A DNA stretch of 37,819 nt from Paracoccaceae bacterium (GTDB taxonomy: Bacteria > Pseudomonadota > Alphaproteobacteria > Rhodobacterales > Rhodobacteraceae). The stretch spans positions 1-37,819 of the forward strand of contig JANQRL010000027.1 of assembly GCA_028284605.1 (NCBI GenBank), in the 5' to 3' direction. Below the pieces are notes generated by a model, which saw nothing but the letters and a program-made list of their open reading frames with translations, had not been told where the DNA came from and ran no database searches. The position numbers were made by a program, and so were the translations under genes. Below are positions 18,344-27,125 of the stretch, piece after piece (position 1 is the first letter of the stretch; the number at the start of each line of letters is the position of its first letter).

Positions 18344-19308
18344 CGGAACGGCCAGTTCTCCGGCTTCTGCTGCCCTGCCCACCCCGCACCGCCGAACGGG
18401 CCTGGGGCGACTACTATTTCGGCCACAGTCTGGGCGAGGCGCTCGAAAGACTGGGATGGCAGGTGCGCTACTCCTACCGGCACCGGAGCGTCGCTGCGCG
18501 GCTTCGCTCGCTCTGGGAGCGGCTTCGGCATCCGCGGGAGATCGAGATTGTGCTCCGGGGCAAGCGGGCCTGGGTGCCGCTGCCGGGTAAGTGCGCGGTG
18601 ATGTGGCTGATCTCCCAGTCCTCCTCCGTCCGCCCTGCGGAGCTGCGCCGCTACGCCCATGTCTTCGTCGCCTCGCCGAGCTTTCTGCGGCGCATCCGGT
18701 CCGCCTGCCATGCGTCGCTCCTGCCGCAATGCACCGATGCCGGCCGCTTCGGCCCCCGGACCGAGCCCGGCAGCGGGCGGCCGATCTTTGTCGGGAACCG
18801 GCGCGACGGGATGCCCCGGGACATCGTCAGGGCGGCGATAGATTCGGGCTTCGATGTCGGGGTCTGGGGCCGTGGCTGGGACGATCTGCCCGAGGGTCAC
18901 TACGCCGGTCTTCATATCGAGAACAGGGACTTGGGCGCTCACTACCGGGCGGCGGGGGCGGTTCTGAACGACCATGCCGAGGACATGCGGCGGGACGGTT
19001 TCGTCTCGAACCGGGTCTACGACGTCCTGGCCTGCGCCACGCCGCTTGTCACCGAGGACATGGACGGTTTGCCGCAAGAGGCTGCGAGCCGGCTCTTTCT
19101 CTACCGGTCGGTGGACGATGTTGCCGATACGATCCGGGACGCGCTGGCATCCGAGGCCGGGCGGGAAGCGGAACGTGTCGCATTGGCACGGCAGATCCTT
19201 GAGTTACATACGTTTGATCAACGCGCGGAGGCGATTGTGGAAATCATCGAGAACATAGTGAATATGCAGGCCCGGCGGCAGATCGCAGCCCCCGAGTCAC
19301 CGCGCTGA
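18340..19308 (+). CDS. Glycosyltransferase (CgeB-like, Glyco_trans_1 fold)
   Basis: A 322-aa GT-B-type protein. The N-terminal half has 'WGDYYFGHSLGEALERLGW', typical of CgeB/DUF3880-like glycosyltransferases. The C-terminal half has 'IFVGNRRDGMPRDIV', 'VGVWGRGWDDLP', then 'VLNDHAEDMRRDGFVSNRVYD' with 'ACATPLVTEDMDGLPQ', the nucleotide-sugar-binding end. Donor and acceptor are unknown. The start overlaps the preceding methyltransferase stop. It ends 9 bases before sdhB and must be transcribed with it unless a promoter lies inside. Confidence 0.8.
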   Translation: MTERPVLRLLLPCPPRTAERAWGDYYFGHSLGEALERLGWQVRYSYRHRSVAARLRSLWERLRHPREIEIVLRGKRAWVPLPGKCAVMWLISQSSSVRPAELRRYAHVFVASPSFLRRIRSACHASLLPQCTDAGRFGPRTEPGSGRPIFVGNRRDGMPRDIVRAAIDSGFDVGVWGRGWDDLPEGHYAGLHIENRDLGAHYRAAGAVLNDHAEDMRRDGFVSNRVYDVLACATPLVTEDMDGLPQEAASRLFLYRSVDDVADTIRDALASEAGREAERVALARQILELHTFDQRAEAIVEIIENIVNMQARRQIAAPESPR

Positions 19309-19317
19309 GGAGACGAC

Positions 19318-20097
19318 ATGGTTCAACTCACCCTCCCCAAAAACAGCCGGATGACCACCGGGAAGACCTGGCCGAAGCCGGAAGGCGCGACGAATGTCCG
19401 CAAGGTCCAGATCTACCGCTGGAACCCCGATGACGGGCAGAACCCGCGGCTCGACACCTATTTCGTCGACATGGATACCTGTGGGCCGATGGTCCTCGAC
19501 GTGCTCATCAAGATCAAGAACGAGATCGACCCGACCCTGACCTTCCGCCGCTCCTGCCGCGAGGGGATCTGCGGCTCCTGCGCGATGAATATCGACGGGA
19601 TCAACACGCTCGCCTGCATCTACGGCACCGACGAGATCAAGGGCGATATCCGCATCTACCCGCTGCCGCATATGCCGGTCGTGAAGGACCTGATCCCGGA
19701 TCTGACCCATTTCTACGCCCAGCATGCCTCGATCATGCCGTGGCTGGAGACCAGGACGAACCGGCCCGCGAAGGAATGGAAGCAATCCGTCGACGACCGC
19801 AAAAAGCTCGACGGGCTTTATGAATGCGTCATGTGCGCCTGCTGCTCGACCTCCTGCCCGAGTTACTGGTGGAACGGCGACCGCTATCTCGGCCCTGCCG
19901 CGCTGCTCCACGCCTATCGCTGGATCATCGACAGCCGCGACGAGGCGACGGGAGAGCGGCTCGACGACCTGGAAGACCCGTTCAAACTCTATCGCTGCCA
20001 CACGATCATGAACTGCGCGAAGACCTGTCCGAAAGGGCTGAACCCCGCCAAGGCGATCGCGCATATCAAGAAAATGATGGTGGAGCGGATCGTCTGA
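19318..20097 (+). CDS. sdhB: Succinate dehydrogenase iron-sulfur subunit
   Basis: A 259-aa electron-transfer subunit of complex II. Three clusters are visible: [2Fe-2S] at '[22 protein letters not shown]' region (about 81-101), [4Fe-4S] at '[16 protein letters not shown]' (about 170), and [3Fe-4S] at '[20 protein letters not shown]' (about 227). All cysteines needed are present. GAGGAGAC precedes the ATG. Its separation from sdhA by lipoprotein and glycan-type genes is odd for an operon whose products need equal amounts. Confidence 0.97.
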   Translation: MVQLTLPKNSRMTTGKTWPKPEGATNVRKVQIYRWNPDDGQNPRLDTYFVDMDTCGPMVLDVLIKIKNEIDPTLTFRRSCREGICGSCAMNIDGINTLACIYGTDEIKGDIRIYPLPHMPVVKDLIPDLTHFYAQHASIMPWLETRTNRPAKEWKQSVDDRKKLDGLYECVMCACCSTSCPSYWWNGDRYLGPAALLHAYRWIIDSRDEATGERLDDLEDPFKLYRCHTIMNCAKTCPKGLNPAKAIAHIKKMMVERIV

Positions 20098-20174
20098 GGG
20101 CGGTCGACCGGACGGCGGCTAAGTGGACCTTGCGGACATTCGCCGCGGCTACGACAATGGCCGCAATCGGAAAC

Positions 20175-20987
20175 CTACGCTCTGGCAGCGGTCTCAGCGA
20201 TAAACCTTGTCCGCCATGCCAGGCTTGTTTCATCTGCGAGCTTCCTGGTTTGCACCGGTACGGTACTTGCGACAGCTTTGTCTAAGCCGATGTGAGCTAG
20301 AACCCGAGACAAGGTAGTCTGCGGATTTTTTGAGAGTTCAGCGTATGTTATGGCGAGCGGCATGATTGACTCCTCGGCGAACCATCTCGTCCATGCCTCG
20401 TTCTGCGCGATAGATTGCTGAATATATGCATCAATTTTCTGGCGCTCATATCCACCTGAGTGTTCCGGTTCCAGCCTCTCCAGATCAGAACCATCGGCTT
20501 TGAGATGCCAAAGACCCGTTTGCTGAGCCCGAAGTAGAGAAATCGCTTGGTCCAGATGGTCCTCACGCTTCAGATATATGAACTGGGTTGTGCCGAATAC
20601 CGCCTCCATTCGTTCCCGATCAGATGCAAAGGTTGGATGCAAAAGCCTTAGTTGATCGGTGAAAAACGCAAAGCTGTCGCGCTGGAGTCTCAAACCGAAC
20701 ACGTTGGTTTCGCCTTTGCCAAACTCAAAAGCGGCTGCAAAGACTGCTGCCACTGCCTCTTTATCCGAGGAGAAAGTTTTACCTTGTAAGTCATAATAAC
20801 CCTGCCATGCGCTCAGCGATGGCTCATGGAAGTGCGATCCCGGATTTCCAGCAATCTTAGTTGCGGCCAACTGCTCGCATAGCATGGTGCTCCCGCTGCG
20901 AGGGGTCGTGCAAACTACATAAGATTGGATCGGCCGTCCTGACAAAACGCACTCCTCTTTAGGCATACTTGAAGCAATACCAGACAT
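20175..20987 (-). CDS. Stf0-type sulfotransferase
   Basis: A 270-aa PAPS-dependent sulfotransferase of the Stf0 group (the trehalose 2-sulfotransferase family). The 5'-phosphosulfate loop is 'VCTTPRSGSTMLCEQLAAT' near residue 26. 'GNPGSHFHEPS' follows as in Stf0. The 3'-phosphate region is 'FIYLKREDHLDQAISLLRAQQ', and 'LWHLKADG' is also a family hallmark. The acceptor is probably a carbohydrate or glycolipid. The DNA is much richer in A+T than its neighbours and the gene is convergent with sdhB, so it was probably acquired. It may act on the product of the nearby glycosyltransferase/methyltransferase cassette, but it is not in that transcript. The start is uncertain within a few codons; ATG 20966 is an alternative. 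Confidence 0.85.
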   Translation of the reverse strand: MSGIASSMPKEECVLSGRPIQSYVVCTTPRSGSTMLCEQLAATKIAGNPGSHFHEPSLSAWQGYYDLQGKTFSSDKEAVAAVFAAAFEFGKGETNVFGLRLQRDSFAFFTDQLRLLHPTFASDRERMEAVFGTTQFIYLKREDHLDQAISLLRAQQTGLWHLKADGSDLERLEPEHSGGYERQKIDAYIQQSIAQNEAWTRWFAEESIMPLAITYAELSKNPQTTLSRVLAHIGLDKAVASTVPVQTRKLADETSLAWRTRFIAETAARA

Positions 20988-21129
20988 TCATACGAGTTGC
21001 AGCATTGGTCACTTTGGGCTCGAAACGGCCGTATGGCCTTGGACAACGAAGCGCGCTGAACCCTGACGACTATGCGGCCCCGGTGCCGAAGGGGCTGACG
21101 TCCGCGACCAGCTCGCTTAGCCTGACGGA

Positions 21130-22776
21130 ATGGGATCCGGGACGCACAAGACAGACGTCATCGTCATCGGCGCGGGCCTCTCCGGGCTCGTCGCGGCGTG
21201 GCATGCGGCAGAGCGGGGGCGGTCGGTGCTGCTCATCGATCAGGAGGGGCCGCAGAGCCTCGGCGGGCAGGCGTGGTGGTCGCTCGGCGGGCTCTTCATG
21301 ATCGACACGCCGGAACAGCGCCGCATGGGCCTCCGTGACAGCCGGGACCTCGCCGCGCAGGACTGGTTCGGGGCGGCACAATTCGACCGGCCCGAGGATG
21401 CCAATCCGCGCGCCTGGGCCGAGGATTATCTCGACTTCGCCGCTGGCCCGATGCGCAGCTACCTCCACGGGCTCGGGATGCGCTGGTTTCCCGTCGTCGG
21501 CTGGGCCGAGCGGGGCGGGGCGCTGGCCACCGGCCACGGCAATTCGATCCCGCGCTTTCACATCACCTGGGGCACCGGCACCGGCGTGGTGAAGCCCTAT
21601 GCCGAGCGGGTCCGCACCCATCCCCAGATCACCCTCGCCTTTCGCCGCCGGGTCACCGGTCTGACGGTGGAGGCCGGTCGCGTTACCGGGATCGAGGGCG
21701 AAATCCTCGCCGAGGACAAAGCCGAGCGCGGGCGCAGCACCACGCGGGAGGCTATCGGAGACTTCCGTGCCAGAGCGGAGAGCGTCATCGTCGCCTCGGG
21801 CGGCATCGGCGGTAATCACGATCTGGTCCGCGCCCAGTGGCCCCGGGACCGGCTCGGCGCGCCGCCGGTCAGGATGGTCGCCGGTGTCCCGGACTATGTC
21901 GACGGCTCCATGCAATTGGCCGCCGCGGCCGCCGGCGCCGAGATCATCAACGCCGACCGCATGTGGCACTATTGCGAGGGGCTCCAGAACTGGGACCCGA
22001 TCTGGCCCAATCACGGCATCCGCATCCTGCCCGGGCCGTCCTCAATCTGGTTCGACGGCAAAGGCGACCGCATGGAGGCGCCCTGTTTCCCCGGCTTCGA
22101 CACGCTCTCGACGCTGAAACGCATCCTCGCCACGGGGCACGAGCACAGCTGGTTCATCCTGACCCAGAAGATCATCGAGAAGGAATTCGCGCTCTCCGGG
22201 TCCGAGCAGAACCCCGATCTGACCTCCGGCAAATGGTCCGCGGTGATCCGCGAGCGGCTCGGCAAAGGGGCGACGCGGGCCGTGGAAGCCTTCAAGACCC
22301 ATGGCGAGGATTTCATCGTCGCCGAGAGCCTCGACGACCTCGTGGCGGGCATGAACCGCCTGACCCCGCAAGCGCCACTCGACCTCGCCCATCTCCGCAC
22401 CCAGATTGAGGCGCGAGATGCCCAGCTTGCCAACAAGGTGGCCAAGGACGCCCAGATCACCGCGATCCGTGGCGCTCGGGCCTATCTCGGCGACCGCCTC
22501 GTGCGCACCGCGAAGCCCCACGCGATCCTCGACCCCAGGAACGGCCCGCTCATCGCCGTCCGGCTCAATGTGCTGACCCGCAAATCCCTCGGCGGGCTCC
22601 ACACCAACCTCGCGGGCGAAGTCCTGCGCCCTGACGGCAGCACGTTCCAGGGGTTCTACGCGGCGGGCGAGGTCGCGGGTTTCGGGGGTGGCGGATACCA
22701 TGGCTACAGCGCTTTGGAAGGCACCTTTCTTGGCGGCTGCATCTTCTCCGGCAAGCGCGCGGGCGAGAGCGCATGA
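21130..22776 (+). CDS. FAD-binding dehydrogenase (flavoprotein, KstD/fumarate-reductase type)
   Basis: A 548-aa flavoprotein. The N-terminal FAD motif is 'DVIVIGAGLSGLVAAWHAAERG'-like, then 'GGQAWWSLGGLFMIDTPEQ', which is characteristic of the 'FAD-binding dehydrogenase' group related to 3-ketosteroid dehydrogenases and fumarate reductases. The C-terminal FAD part has 'GFYAAGEVAGFGGGGYHGYSALEGTFLGG'-like glycine-rich ends. The substrate is not known. The protein does not resemble SdhA closely and lacks the covalent-FAD histidine motif. It is divergent from the sulfotransferase with about 140 bases between. Confidence 0.85.
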   Translation: MGSGTHKTDVIVIGAGLSGLVAAWHAAERGRSVLLIDQEGPQSLGGQAWWSLGGLFMIDTPEQRRMGLRDSRDLAAQDWFGAAQFDRPEDANPRAWAEDYLDFAAGPMRSYLHGLGMRWFPVVGWAERGGALATGHGNSIPRFHITWGTGTGVVKPYAERVRTHPQITLAFRRRVTGLTVEAGRVTGIEGEILAEDKAERGRSTTREAIGDFRARAESVIVASGGIGGNHDLVRAQWPRDRLGAPPVRMVAGVPDYVDGSMQLAAAAAGAEIINADRMWHYCEGLQNWDPIWPNHGIRILPGPSSIWFDGKGDRMEAPCFPGFDTLSTLKRILATGHEHSWFILTQKIIEKEFALSGSEQNPDLTSGKWSAVIRERLGKGATRAVEAFKTHGEDFIVAESLDDLVAGMNRLTPQAPLDLAHLRTQIEARDAQLANKVAKDAQITAIRGARAYLGDRLVRTAKPHAILDPRNGPLIAVRLNVLTRKSLGGLHTNLAGEVLRPDGSTFQGFYAAGEVAGFGGGGYHGYSALEGTFLGGCIFSGKRAGESA

Positions 22777-22862
22777 TCTGACGGAACCCTGCACAAACGC
22801 CCCGCCGCGCCTGCGCGCCCGGGGGGCCAGAACGGCGCCACAATGCAATGCAGGAGTGCGCC

Positions 22863-24281
22863 ATGCCCCGATCCCCCGGTTTCCGTTTCTTCGTCGTGGG
22901 GGTGCTGATCCTCCTGATGTTCATCCCGCTCTTCTTCGTCGGCGAGGTCATCGAGAGCCGGGCGGATTACTCGCGCGAGACCATCCGGACCGTCAGCCAG
23001 GATTGGGGCGGGGCGCAGCGCATCACCGGCCCGCAGCTCATCGTCCCCGTGGAAGGCCCGGTGACCCGGCAGGAACGGCGGGAGACCGTCGACCCCCGGA
23101 CCGGCGAGCGCCTTTTCGAGCTGGTCGATGTGACCGAGACCGGGCGTCGCGCGTCCGTCTATGTCCTGCCGGAGCGGTTCGACGTGGCCTTGGAGACAGG
23201 GACCGAGGAACGCAGCCGCGGCATCTTCCGCGTGCCCGTCTATACGACCGAGGCGGAGATGCGGTTCGATCTGCCGGTCACCGGGCTCGACGATCATCTG
23301 GGACCGGAGGAGCGGCTGCTCTGGGACGAGGCCGAACTGGTGATCGGGCTCAGGGACAATCGCGCGCTGCGCGGCGCTGCGACGCTCTCTGCCGGGACCC
23401 GCGACCTGCCGCTGGAGCCCTGGGCCGGGGCCGAGGCCGGGATCGCCGCCGCGGTCGGCGATCCGCGCGAGCTGGGGGAACTGACGCTCCGGCTCGGCTT
23501 CAATGGCGCACAGTCGCTCACACTCGCGCCCATGGGGCGCACCAGCGAGGTCCGTATGGTCAGCGACTGGCCCCATCCGAGCTTCACCGGCGCCTTCCTG
23601 CCCGATAGCTCCGAAATCACCGAGGAAGGGTTCGAGGCGAACTGGACGATCCCGCATCTGGCCCGCAACCTGCCCCAGGTCGGACGCGAGGACCCCCTGA
23701 CCCAGGCCGTCACGGACACGTTCGGGGTGCGGTTCTTCCAGCCCAACGACTTCTACCAGAAGGCGTTCCGCGCGGCGCGCTACGGCATCCTCTTCATCGC
23801 GCTGACCTTCCTGACCGTGCTTCTGATCGAGGACCGGCAGGCGCGACCCGCTCACCCGGTGCAGTACCTCCTGATCGGGCTGGCGCAATCGGTGTTCCTG
23901 CTCCTGATGGTCGCCTATGCCGAACAGATCGGCTTTGGCGCGGCCTATGCGCTCTCGGCCGCGGCGACGACGGCGCTCATCACGCTCTATGGCGCGGCGG
24001 CGCTGAAGCTGGGGCGGCGGACCCTCGTCCTCGGCGCGCTGCTGACGGTGCTCTATACGGTGATCTACATGATCCTGCGCAGCGAGGATTATGCCCTGGT
24101 CGCCGGCTCCACCCTTGCCTTTGCCGCCTTGGCGGGCACCATGTTCGCGACCCGCAACGAAGAGTGGACCGGGCCGGAACGCAAACCGGGGGACGGGCGG
24201 CGCGGCTGGTTTGCGAGCCGGCTGCCGGGCTCGCCCGCCCCCGCCCCGGGCACACCGCTCGCCAAGGCAGAGAGCCCATGA
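22863..24281 (+). CDS. creD: CreD-type inner membrane protein
   Basis: A 472-aa member of the CreD (inner-membrane resistance) family. After an N-terminal membrane helix ('FFVVGVLILLMFIPLFFVGEVIESR') comes a large periplasmic domain with 'RGIFRVPVYTTEAEM' and 'HPSFTGAFLPDSSEITEEGF', both family hallmarks. 'GVRFFQPNDFYQKAFRAARYG' follows, then about five more helices. E. coli CreD is in the CreBC regulon and affects envelope integrity and colicin tolerance. No creBC genes are visible here. AGGAG lies before ATG 22863; an in-frame ATG at 22848 is less likely. The stop overlaps the next ATG. Confidence 0.9.
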   Translation: MPRSPGFRFFVVGVLILLMFIPLFFVGEVIESRADYSRETIRTVSQDWGGAQRITGPQLIVPVEGPVTRQERRETVDPRTGERLFELVDVTETGRRASVYVLPERFDVALETGTEERSRGIFRVPVYTTEAEMRFDLPVTGLDDHLGPEERLLWDEAELVIGLRDNRALRGAATLSAGTRDLPLEPWAGAEAGIAAAVGDPRELGELTLRLGFNGAQSLTLAPMGRTSEVRMVSDWPHPSFTGAFLPDSSEITEEGFEANWTIPHLARNLPQVGREDPLTQAVTDTFGVRFFQPNDFYQKAFRAARYGILFIALTFLTVLLIEDRQARPAHPVQYLLIGLAQSVFLLLMVAYAEQIGFGAAYALSAAATTALITLYGAAALKLGRRTLVLGALLTVLYTVIYMILRSEDYALVAGSTLAFAALAGTMFATRNEEWTGPERKPGDGRRGWFASRLPGSPAPAPGTPLAKAESP

Positions 24282-25141
24282 CCCGCATCGACCCGACCCT
24301 GTCCCCGCCCCCCGACGCCGAAACGCGCCGGGGGGTGGCGCCTGTCATCTGCTACCCGACCGAGACCCTGCCGCAGCCCGACCTCGCGCTTTACCGCGCC
24401 GCCCGGGCCGGCGCCCGCCGCGCCGGCAGCGTCACCGTTCCGCCCCGGGACGCGCGCCACATCCACGTCCCCGCGGGCCATATCCTGCGGATCGAGAGTG
24501 TCGAGGGGCCCCAGGTGGGCGACCTCAACCTCTTCAACGCCGCCGATCTCTCCGAGCGGTTTTATTCCGGCAAGACCCGCGCGCTCCATGGCACTCATGT
24601 GACCACCGGCGACCGGCTCTGGTCCTCCTTCCCGACGCTCCGGCCCATCGCCACGGTGATCGCCGACAGTCTCGGCTGGTATGGGATCGACGCCTATGGC
24701 GGGTCGGTCCATGATGTCATCGGCACCCGCTGCGACCCCTATACCGGCCGGCTCCTTGGCGGATCGGACTACCATCATTGCTGCCACTCGAACCTGACTC
24801 GGGCCCTGGCCGATGCAACCGGCATGACGCTCGCTAAGGCCGAACCGCATATCCACGATGTCCTCAACGTCTTCATGTGTACCGGCTTCACCCGCGACAC
24901 CGGGCAGTACTTCATGAAGGCGAGCCCGGTGCGCCCCGGCGACCATATCGAGCTTTTCGCTGAGATCGACCTGCTCGCCCTGCTCAGCGCCTGTCCGGGC
25001 GGCGATTGCGGTTCGGAGCATTCGAGCGACACCGCCCCCTGCCACCCGCTCCTGATGGAGGTCCTTGCGCCGGAGGAGGGGGCACCGGCCGGTTGGACCT
25101 CACCCGAACCCAACCCCTACGACCGCAGCCATGGCCGCTAG
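24278..25141 (+). CDS. DUF1989 (urea carboxylase-associated) family protein
   Basis: A 287-aa soluble protein of the DUF1989 family, whose better-known members are the urea-carboxylase-associated proteins. Family features seen are 'VPPRDARHIHVPAGHILRIE' with 'GPQVGDLNLFNAADLSERF', then 'GTRCDPYTGRLLGG' and the Cys/His-rich 'YHHCCHSNLT'. Late in the protein 'CPGGDCGSE' suggests a metal site. No urea carboxylase or allophanate hydrolase gene is nearby, so the substrate is open. It is translationally coupled to creD by an ATGA overlap, which is an unexpected partner. Confidence 0.82.
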   Translation: MTRIDPTLSPPPDAETRRGVAPVICYPTETLPQPDLALYRAARAGARRAGSVTVPPRDARHIHVPAGHILRIESVEGPQVGDLNLFNAADLSERFYSGKTRALHGTHVTTGDRLWSSFPTLRPIATVIADSLGWYGIDAYGGSVHDVIGTRCDPYTGRLLGGSDYHHCCHSNLTRALADATGMTLAKAEPHIHDVLNVFMCTGFTRDTGQYFMKASPVRPGDHIELFAEIDLLALLSACPGGDCGSEHSSDTAPCHPLLMEVLAPEEGAPAGWTSPEPNPYDRSHGR

Positions 25142-25153
25142 GCGGGTCCGCCG

Positions 25154-25756
25154 TCAGTCTTCGGGATGCGTCGCGATGATGGTCCAGGATCGCAGATAGG
25201 GCAGGGCGATGAAGGCCAGGGCGAGACCGACGATCCAGTCCGTCGCAGTCCCGTGCCGCGCCAGTGCCTCATTGATGACGATAAACGCGACGCGTTCCGC
25301 GACCACCCAATTCGCCGCATTGCGCTGTCCCGACCGCCAGTCACGGGCGAACCATGGGACCGTCTTCGGACCGCCGGTCGAGCTGTAGAGCGCGATGAAG
25401 GCCAGGATCCAGAGCGCGACCGCGATGCTGACCGCGTGCTGAACCCAGGCCAGCGACGGCAGGAAAAACAGCACCCCGACAAAAGTCAGCGGCAGGATGA
25501 TCGCATCCGGATGCGCGATCCGGTCTCGGTCGAGCGATCGGATCGTGTCTTCGAGCGCAACCGAGATCAGAGCCATGTATCCGATGATGAAGGCGAGCGC
25601 CGCCGGATGCGGCAGACCGGTTTCCATGATGATCTCGGACCATGGCAGCATCAGGAAGTAGCCCGCCAACGCGGCGACGGCAAAGGCCGCGCCCCCTTTC
25701 GGGAACGGCAATCTGCGGGTCAGCAACCAGACGATATCGTCGAACCAACGATGCAT
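25154..25756 (-). CDS. Multi-pass membrane protein of unknown function
   Basis: A 200-aa protein with about five to six hydrophobic segments, for example 'FAVAALAGYFLMLPW', 'ALAFIIGYMALISVAL', 'AIILPLTFVGVLFFLPSLAWV' and 'AVALWILAFIALYS'. No signature I recognise. ATG 25756 follows the first point where the frame becomes protein-like; the open frame runs further upstream across deoD as a shadow. It is convergent with the DUF1989 gene and lies 74 bases downstream of deoD in the same direction. Confidence 0.7.
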   Translation of the reverse strand: MHRWFDDIVWLLTRRLPFPKGGAAFAVAALAGYFLMLPWSEIIMETGLPHPAALAFIIGYMALISVALEDTIRSLDRDRIAHPDAIILPLTFVGVLFFLPSLAWVQHAVSIAVALWILAFIALYSSTGGPKTVPWFARDWRSGQRNAANWVVAERVAFIVINEALARHGTATDWIVGLALAFIALPYLRSWTIIATHPED

Positions 25757-25830
25757 GGCGCCATGTTGACGCCCGATGTGGCGGTTCTGAGCACAGAGAG
25801 GGGCTCTATTCAGGCAATTGCGATCCCGAT

Positions 25831-26535
25831 TCAGGCAAATGCGGCATTGAGCGCAATTTCGACCATATCGCCGAACGAGCGTTCCCGATCCTCGCTCGGC
25901 AGTTCCTCTCCGGTGCCGAGGTGATCGCTCACCGTCAGCACCGCCAGCGCGCGGCGGCCGTAACGCGCGGCGAGGGTGTAGAGTTCGGCGCATTCCATCT
26001 CCACCCCGAGGATGCCATGCCGCACCATCTCTTTGTCGAGATCGGGCCGTTCGGAATAGAACACGTCCGACGAATAGATGCCCCCGACATGAACCCCGAC
26101 CTGCCGCCCTGCTGCGGCCTGGTGCGCCGCCGAGAGCAGGCCCCAATCGGCGCAGGGCGCGAAGTTCAATTCCCTGAACATGCCGCGCGACGGGTTCGTG
26201 AGCGTCGAGGCGGTCATCGCGAGGATCACGTCGCGCAGCTTCACCTGGGGCTGCATGCCGCCACAGGAGCCGATCCGGATCAGCGTCTTCGCGTCGTAAT
26301 CCCGGATCAACTCGTTGACGTAGATCGAGAGCGACGGCATCCCCATCCCGGAGCCCTGAATGGTCACCCGATGGCCGCGCCAGGTCCCGGTATAGCCCAG
26401 CATCCCGCGCACTTCGTTGACGAGCGTGGCGTCCTCCAGAAACGTCTCAGCCGCCCAGCGCGCCCGGTAGGGATCGCCGGGCATCAGGACCGTTTCGGCG
26501 ATCTCGCCGGGTTTCGCGCCGATATGAATTGTCAT
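25831..26535 (-). CDS. deoD: Purine nucleoside phosphorylase DeoD-type
   Basis: A 234-aa hexameric-type PNP that splits purine (deoxy)ribonucleosides with phosphate, in nucleoside salvage. Compared with E. coli DeoD, the phosphate/ribose residues are present: '[21 protein letters not shown]' region with the N-terminal His, '[16 protein letters not shown]', '[15 protein letters not shown]', 'RIGSCGG', '[17 protein letters not shown]', and the catalytic Asp in 'TVSDHL' at about residue 205. Length matches the family. It is divergent from the DUF4329 gene with 50 bases between, so the promoters must overlap. Confidence 0.95.
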   Translation of the reverse strand: MTIHIGAKPGEIAETVLMPGDPYRARWAAETFLEDATLVNEVRGMLGYTGTWRGHRVTIQGSGMGMPSLSIYVNELIRDYDAKTLIRIGSCGGMQPQVKLRDVILAMTASTLTNPSRGMFRELNFAPCADWGLLSAAHQAAAGRQVGVHVGGIYSSDVFYSERPDLDKEMVRHGILGVEMECAELYTLAARYGRRALAVLTVSDHLGTGEELPSEDRERSFGDMVEIALNAAFA

Positions 26536-26585
26536 GGGGTGGGAAGCCTTCTATTCCGCTATCGTGGTTGATGAGGAGCCTAGCG

Positions 26586-27101
26586 ATGTGGCACAGGATT
26601 GTCCCGGTCCTCCTTGCCGTCCCGGGTACGGCACTGGCGCAGGACAGCGCGGAGGTCGACCTGGCCCGGTCGGTGCTTTCCGCCCTGCAACAGCCCTCCT
26701 TCGATCAGAACCGGGAGTTCTGCGGCTATATCGGCCTCGATTTCGACGGCAATCTGATCGCGTCAAAGGCCACCCCCGGCACGGTCGATTCCTGCCTCGC
26801 CGACGACCCGGTCGAGATCGAGGTAATCTTCGCCTCCTACCACACCCATGGCGCCTTCTCGGAGGATTACTTCAACGAGGTGCCGAGCGGCGAGGATATG
26901 GAGAGCGATGAGGAAGAGGGGATCGACGGCTATGTCGCGACGCCCGGCGGGCGGCTCTGGTACATCGATACCGAGGTGATGGTGGCGAGCCAGATCTGCG
27001 GGATCGGCTGCCTGCCCGCCGATCCCGACTTCATCGCCGGGATCGACGGTGTGATCGAAAAGAGCTACGCCTATGACGACCTTGTCGAGTTTCTCGAATA
27101 G
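26586..27101 (+). CDS. Secreted DUF4329 (JAB-like) protein
   Basis: A 171-aa protein with a signal peptide (MWHRIVPVLLAVPGTALA, cleavage before QD). The mature domain has 'EVIFASYHTHGAFSEDYFNE' and 'PSGEDMESDEE', then 'VATPGGRLWYID', which fits DUF4329. HxH followed by S and D resembles the JAB/MPN metal-site pattern, so a zinc-dependent hydrolase is possible but unproven. Four cysteines ('REFCGYIG', 'DSCLADD', 'QICGIGCLP') fit an oxidised periplasmic protein. ATG 26586 has GAGGAG at good spacing; upstream in-frame ATGs lack it and spoil the leader. Confidence 0.8.
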   Translation: MWHRIVPVLLAVPGTALAQDSAEVDLARSVLSALQQPSFDQNREFCGYIGLDFDGNLIASKATPGTVDSCLADDPVEIEVIFASYHTHGAFSEDYFNEVPSGEDMESDEEEGIDGYVATPGGRLWYIDTEVMVASQICGIGCLPADPDFIAGIDGVIEKSYAYDDLVEFLE

Positions 27102-27125
27102 CTCGCTGCCGGTACCGAAACCGGA

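Noticed and set aside
20098-20174. Terminator between sdhB and the convergent sulfotransferase gene
   Set aside because: No clear stem with a U run was found on either strand.
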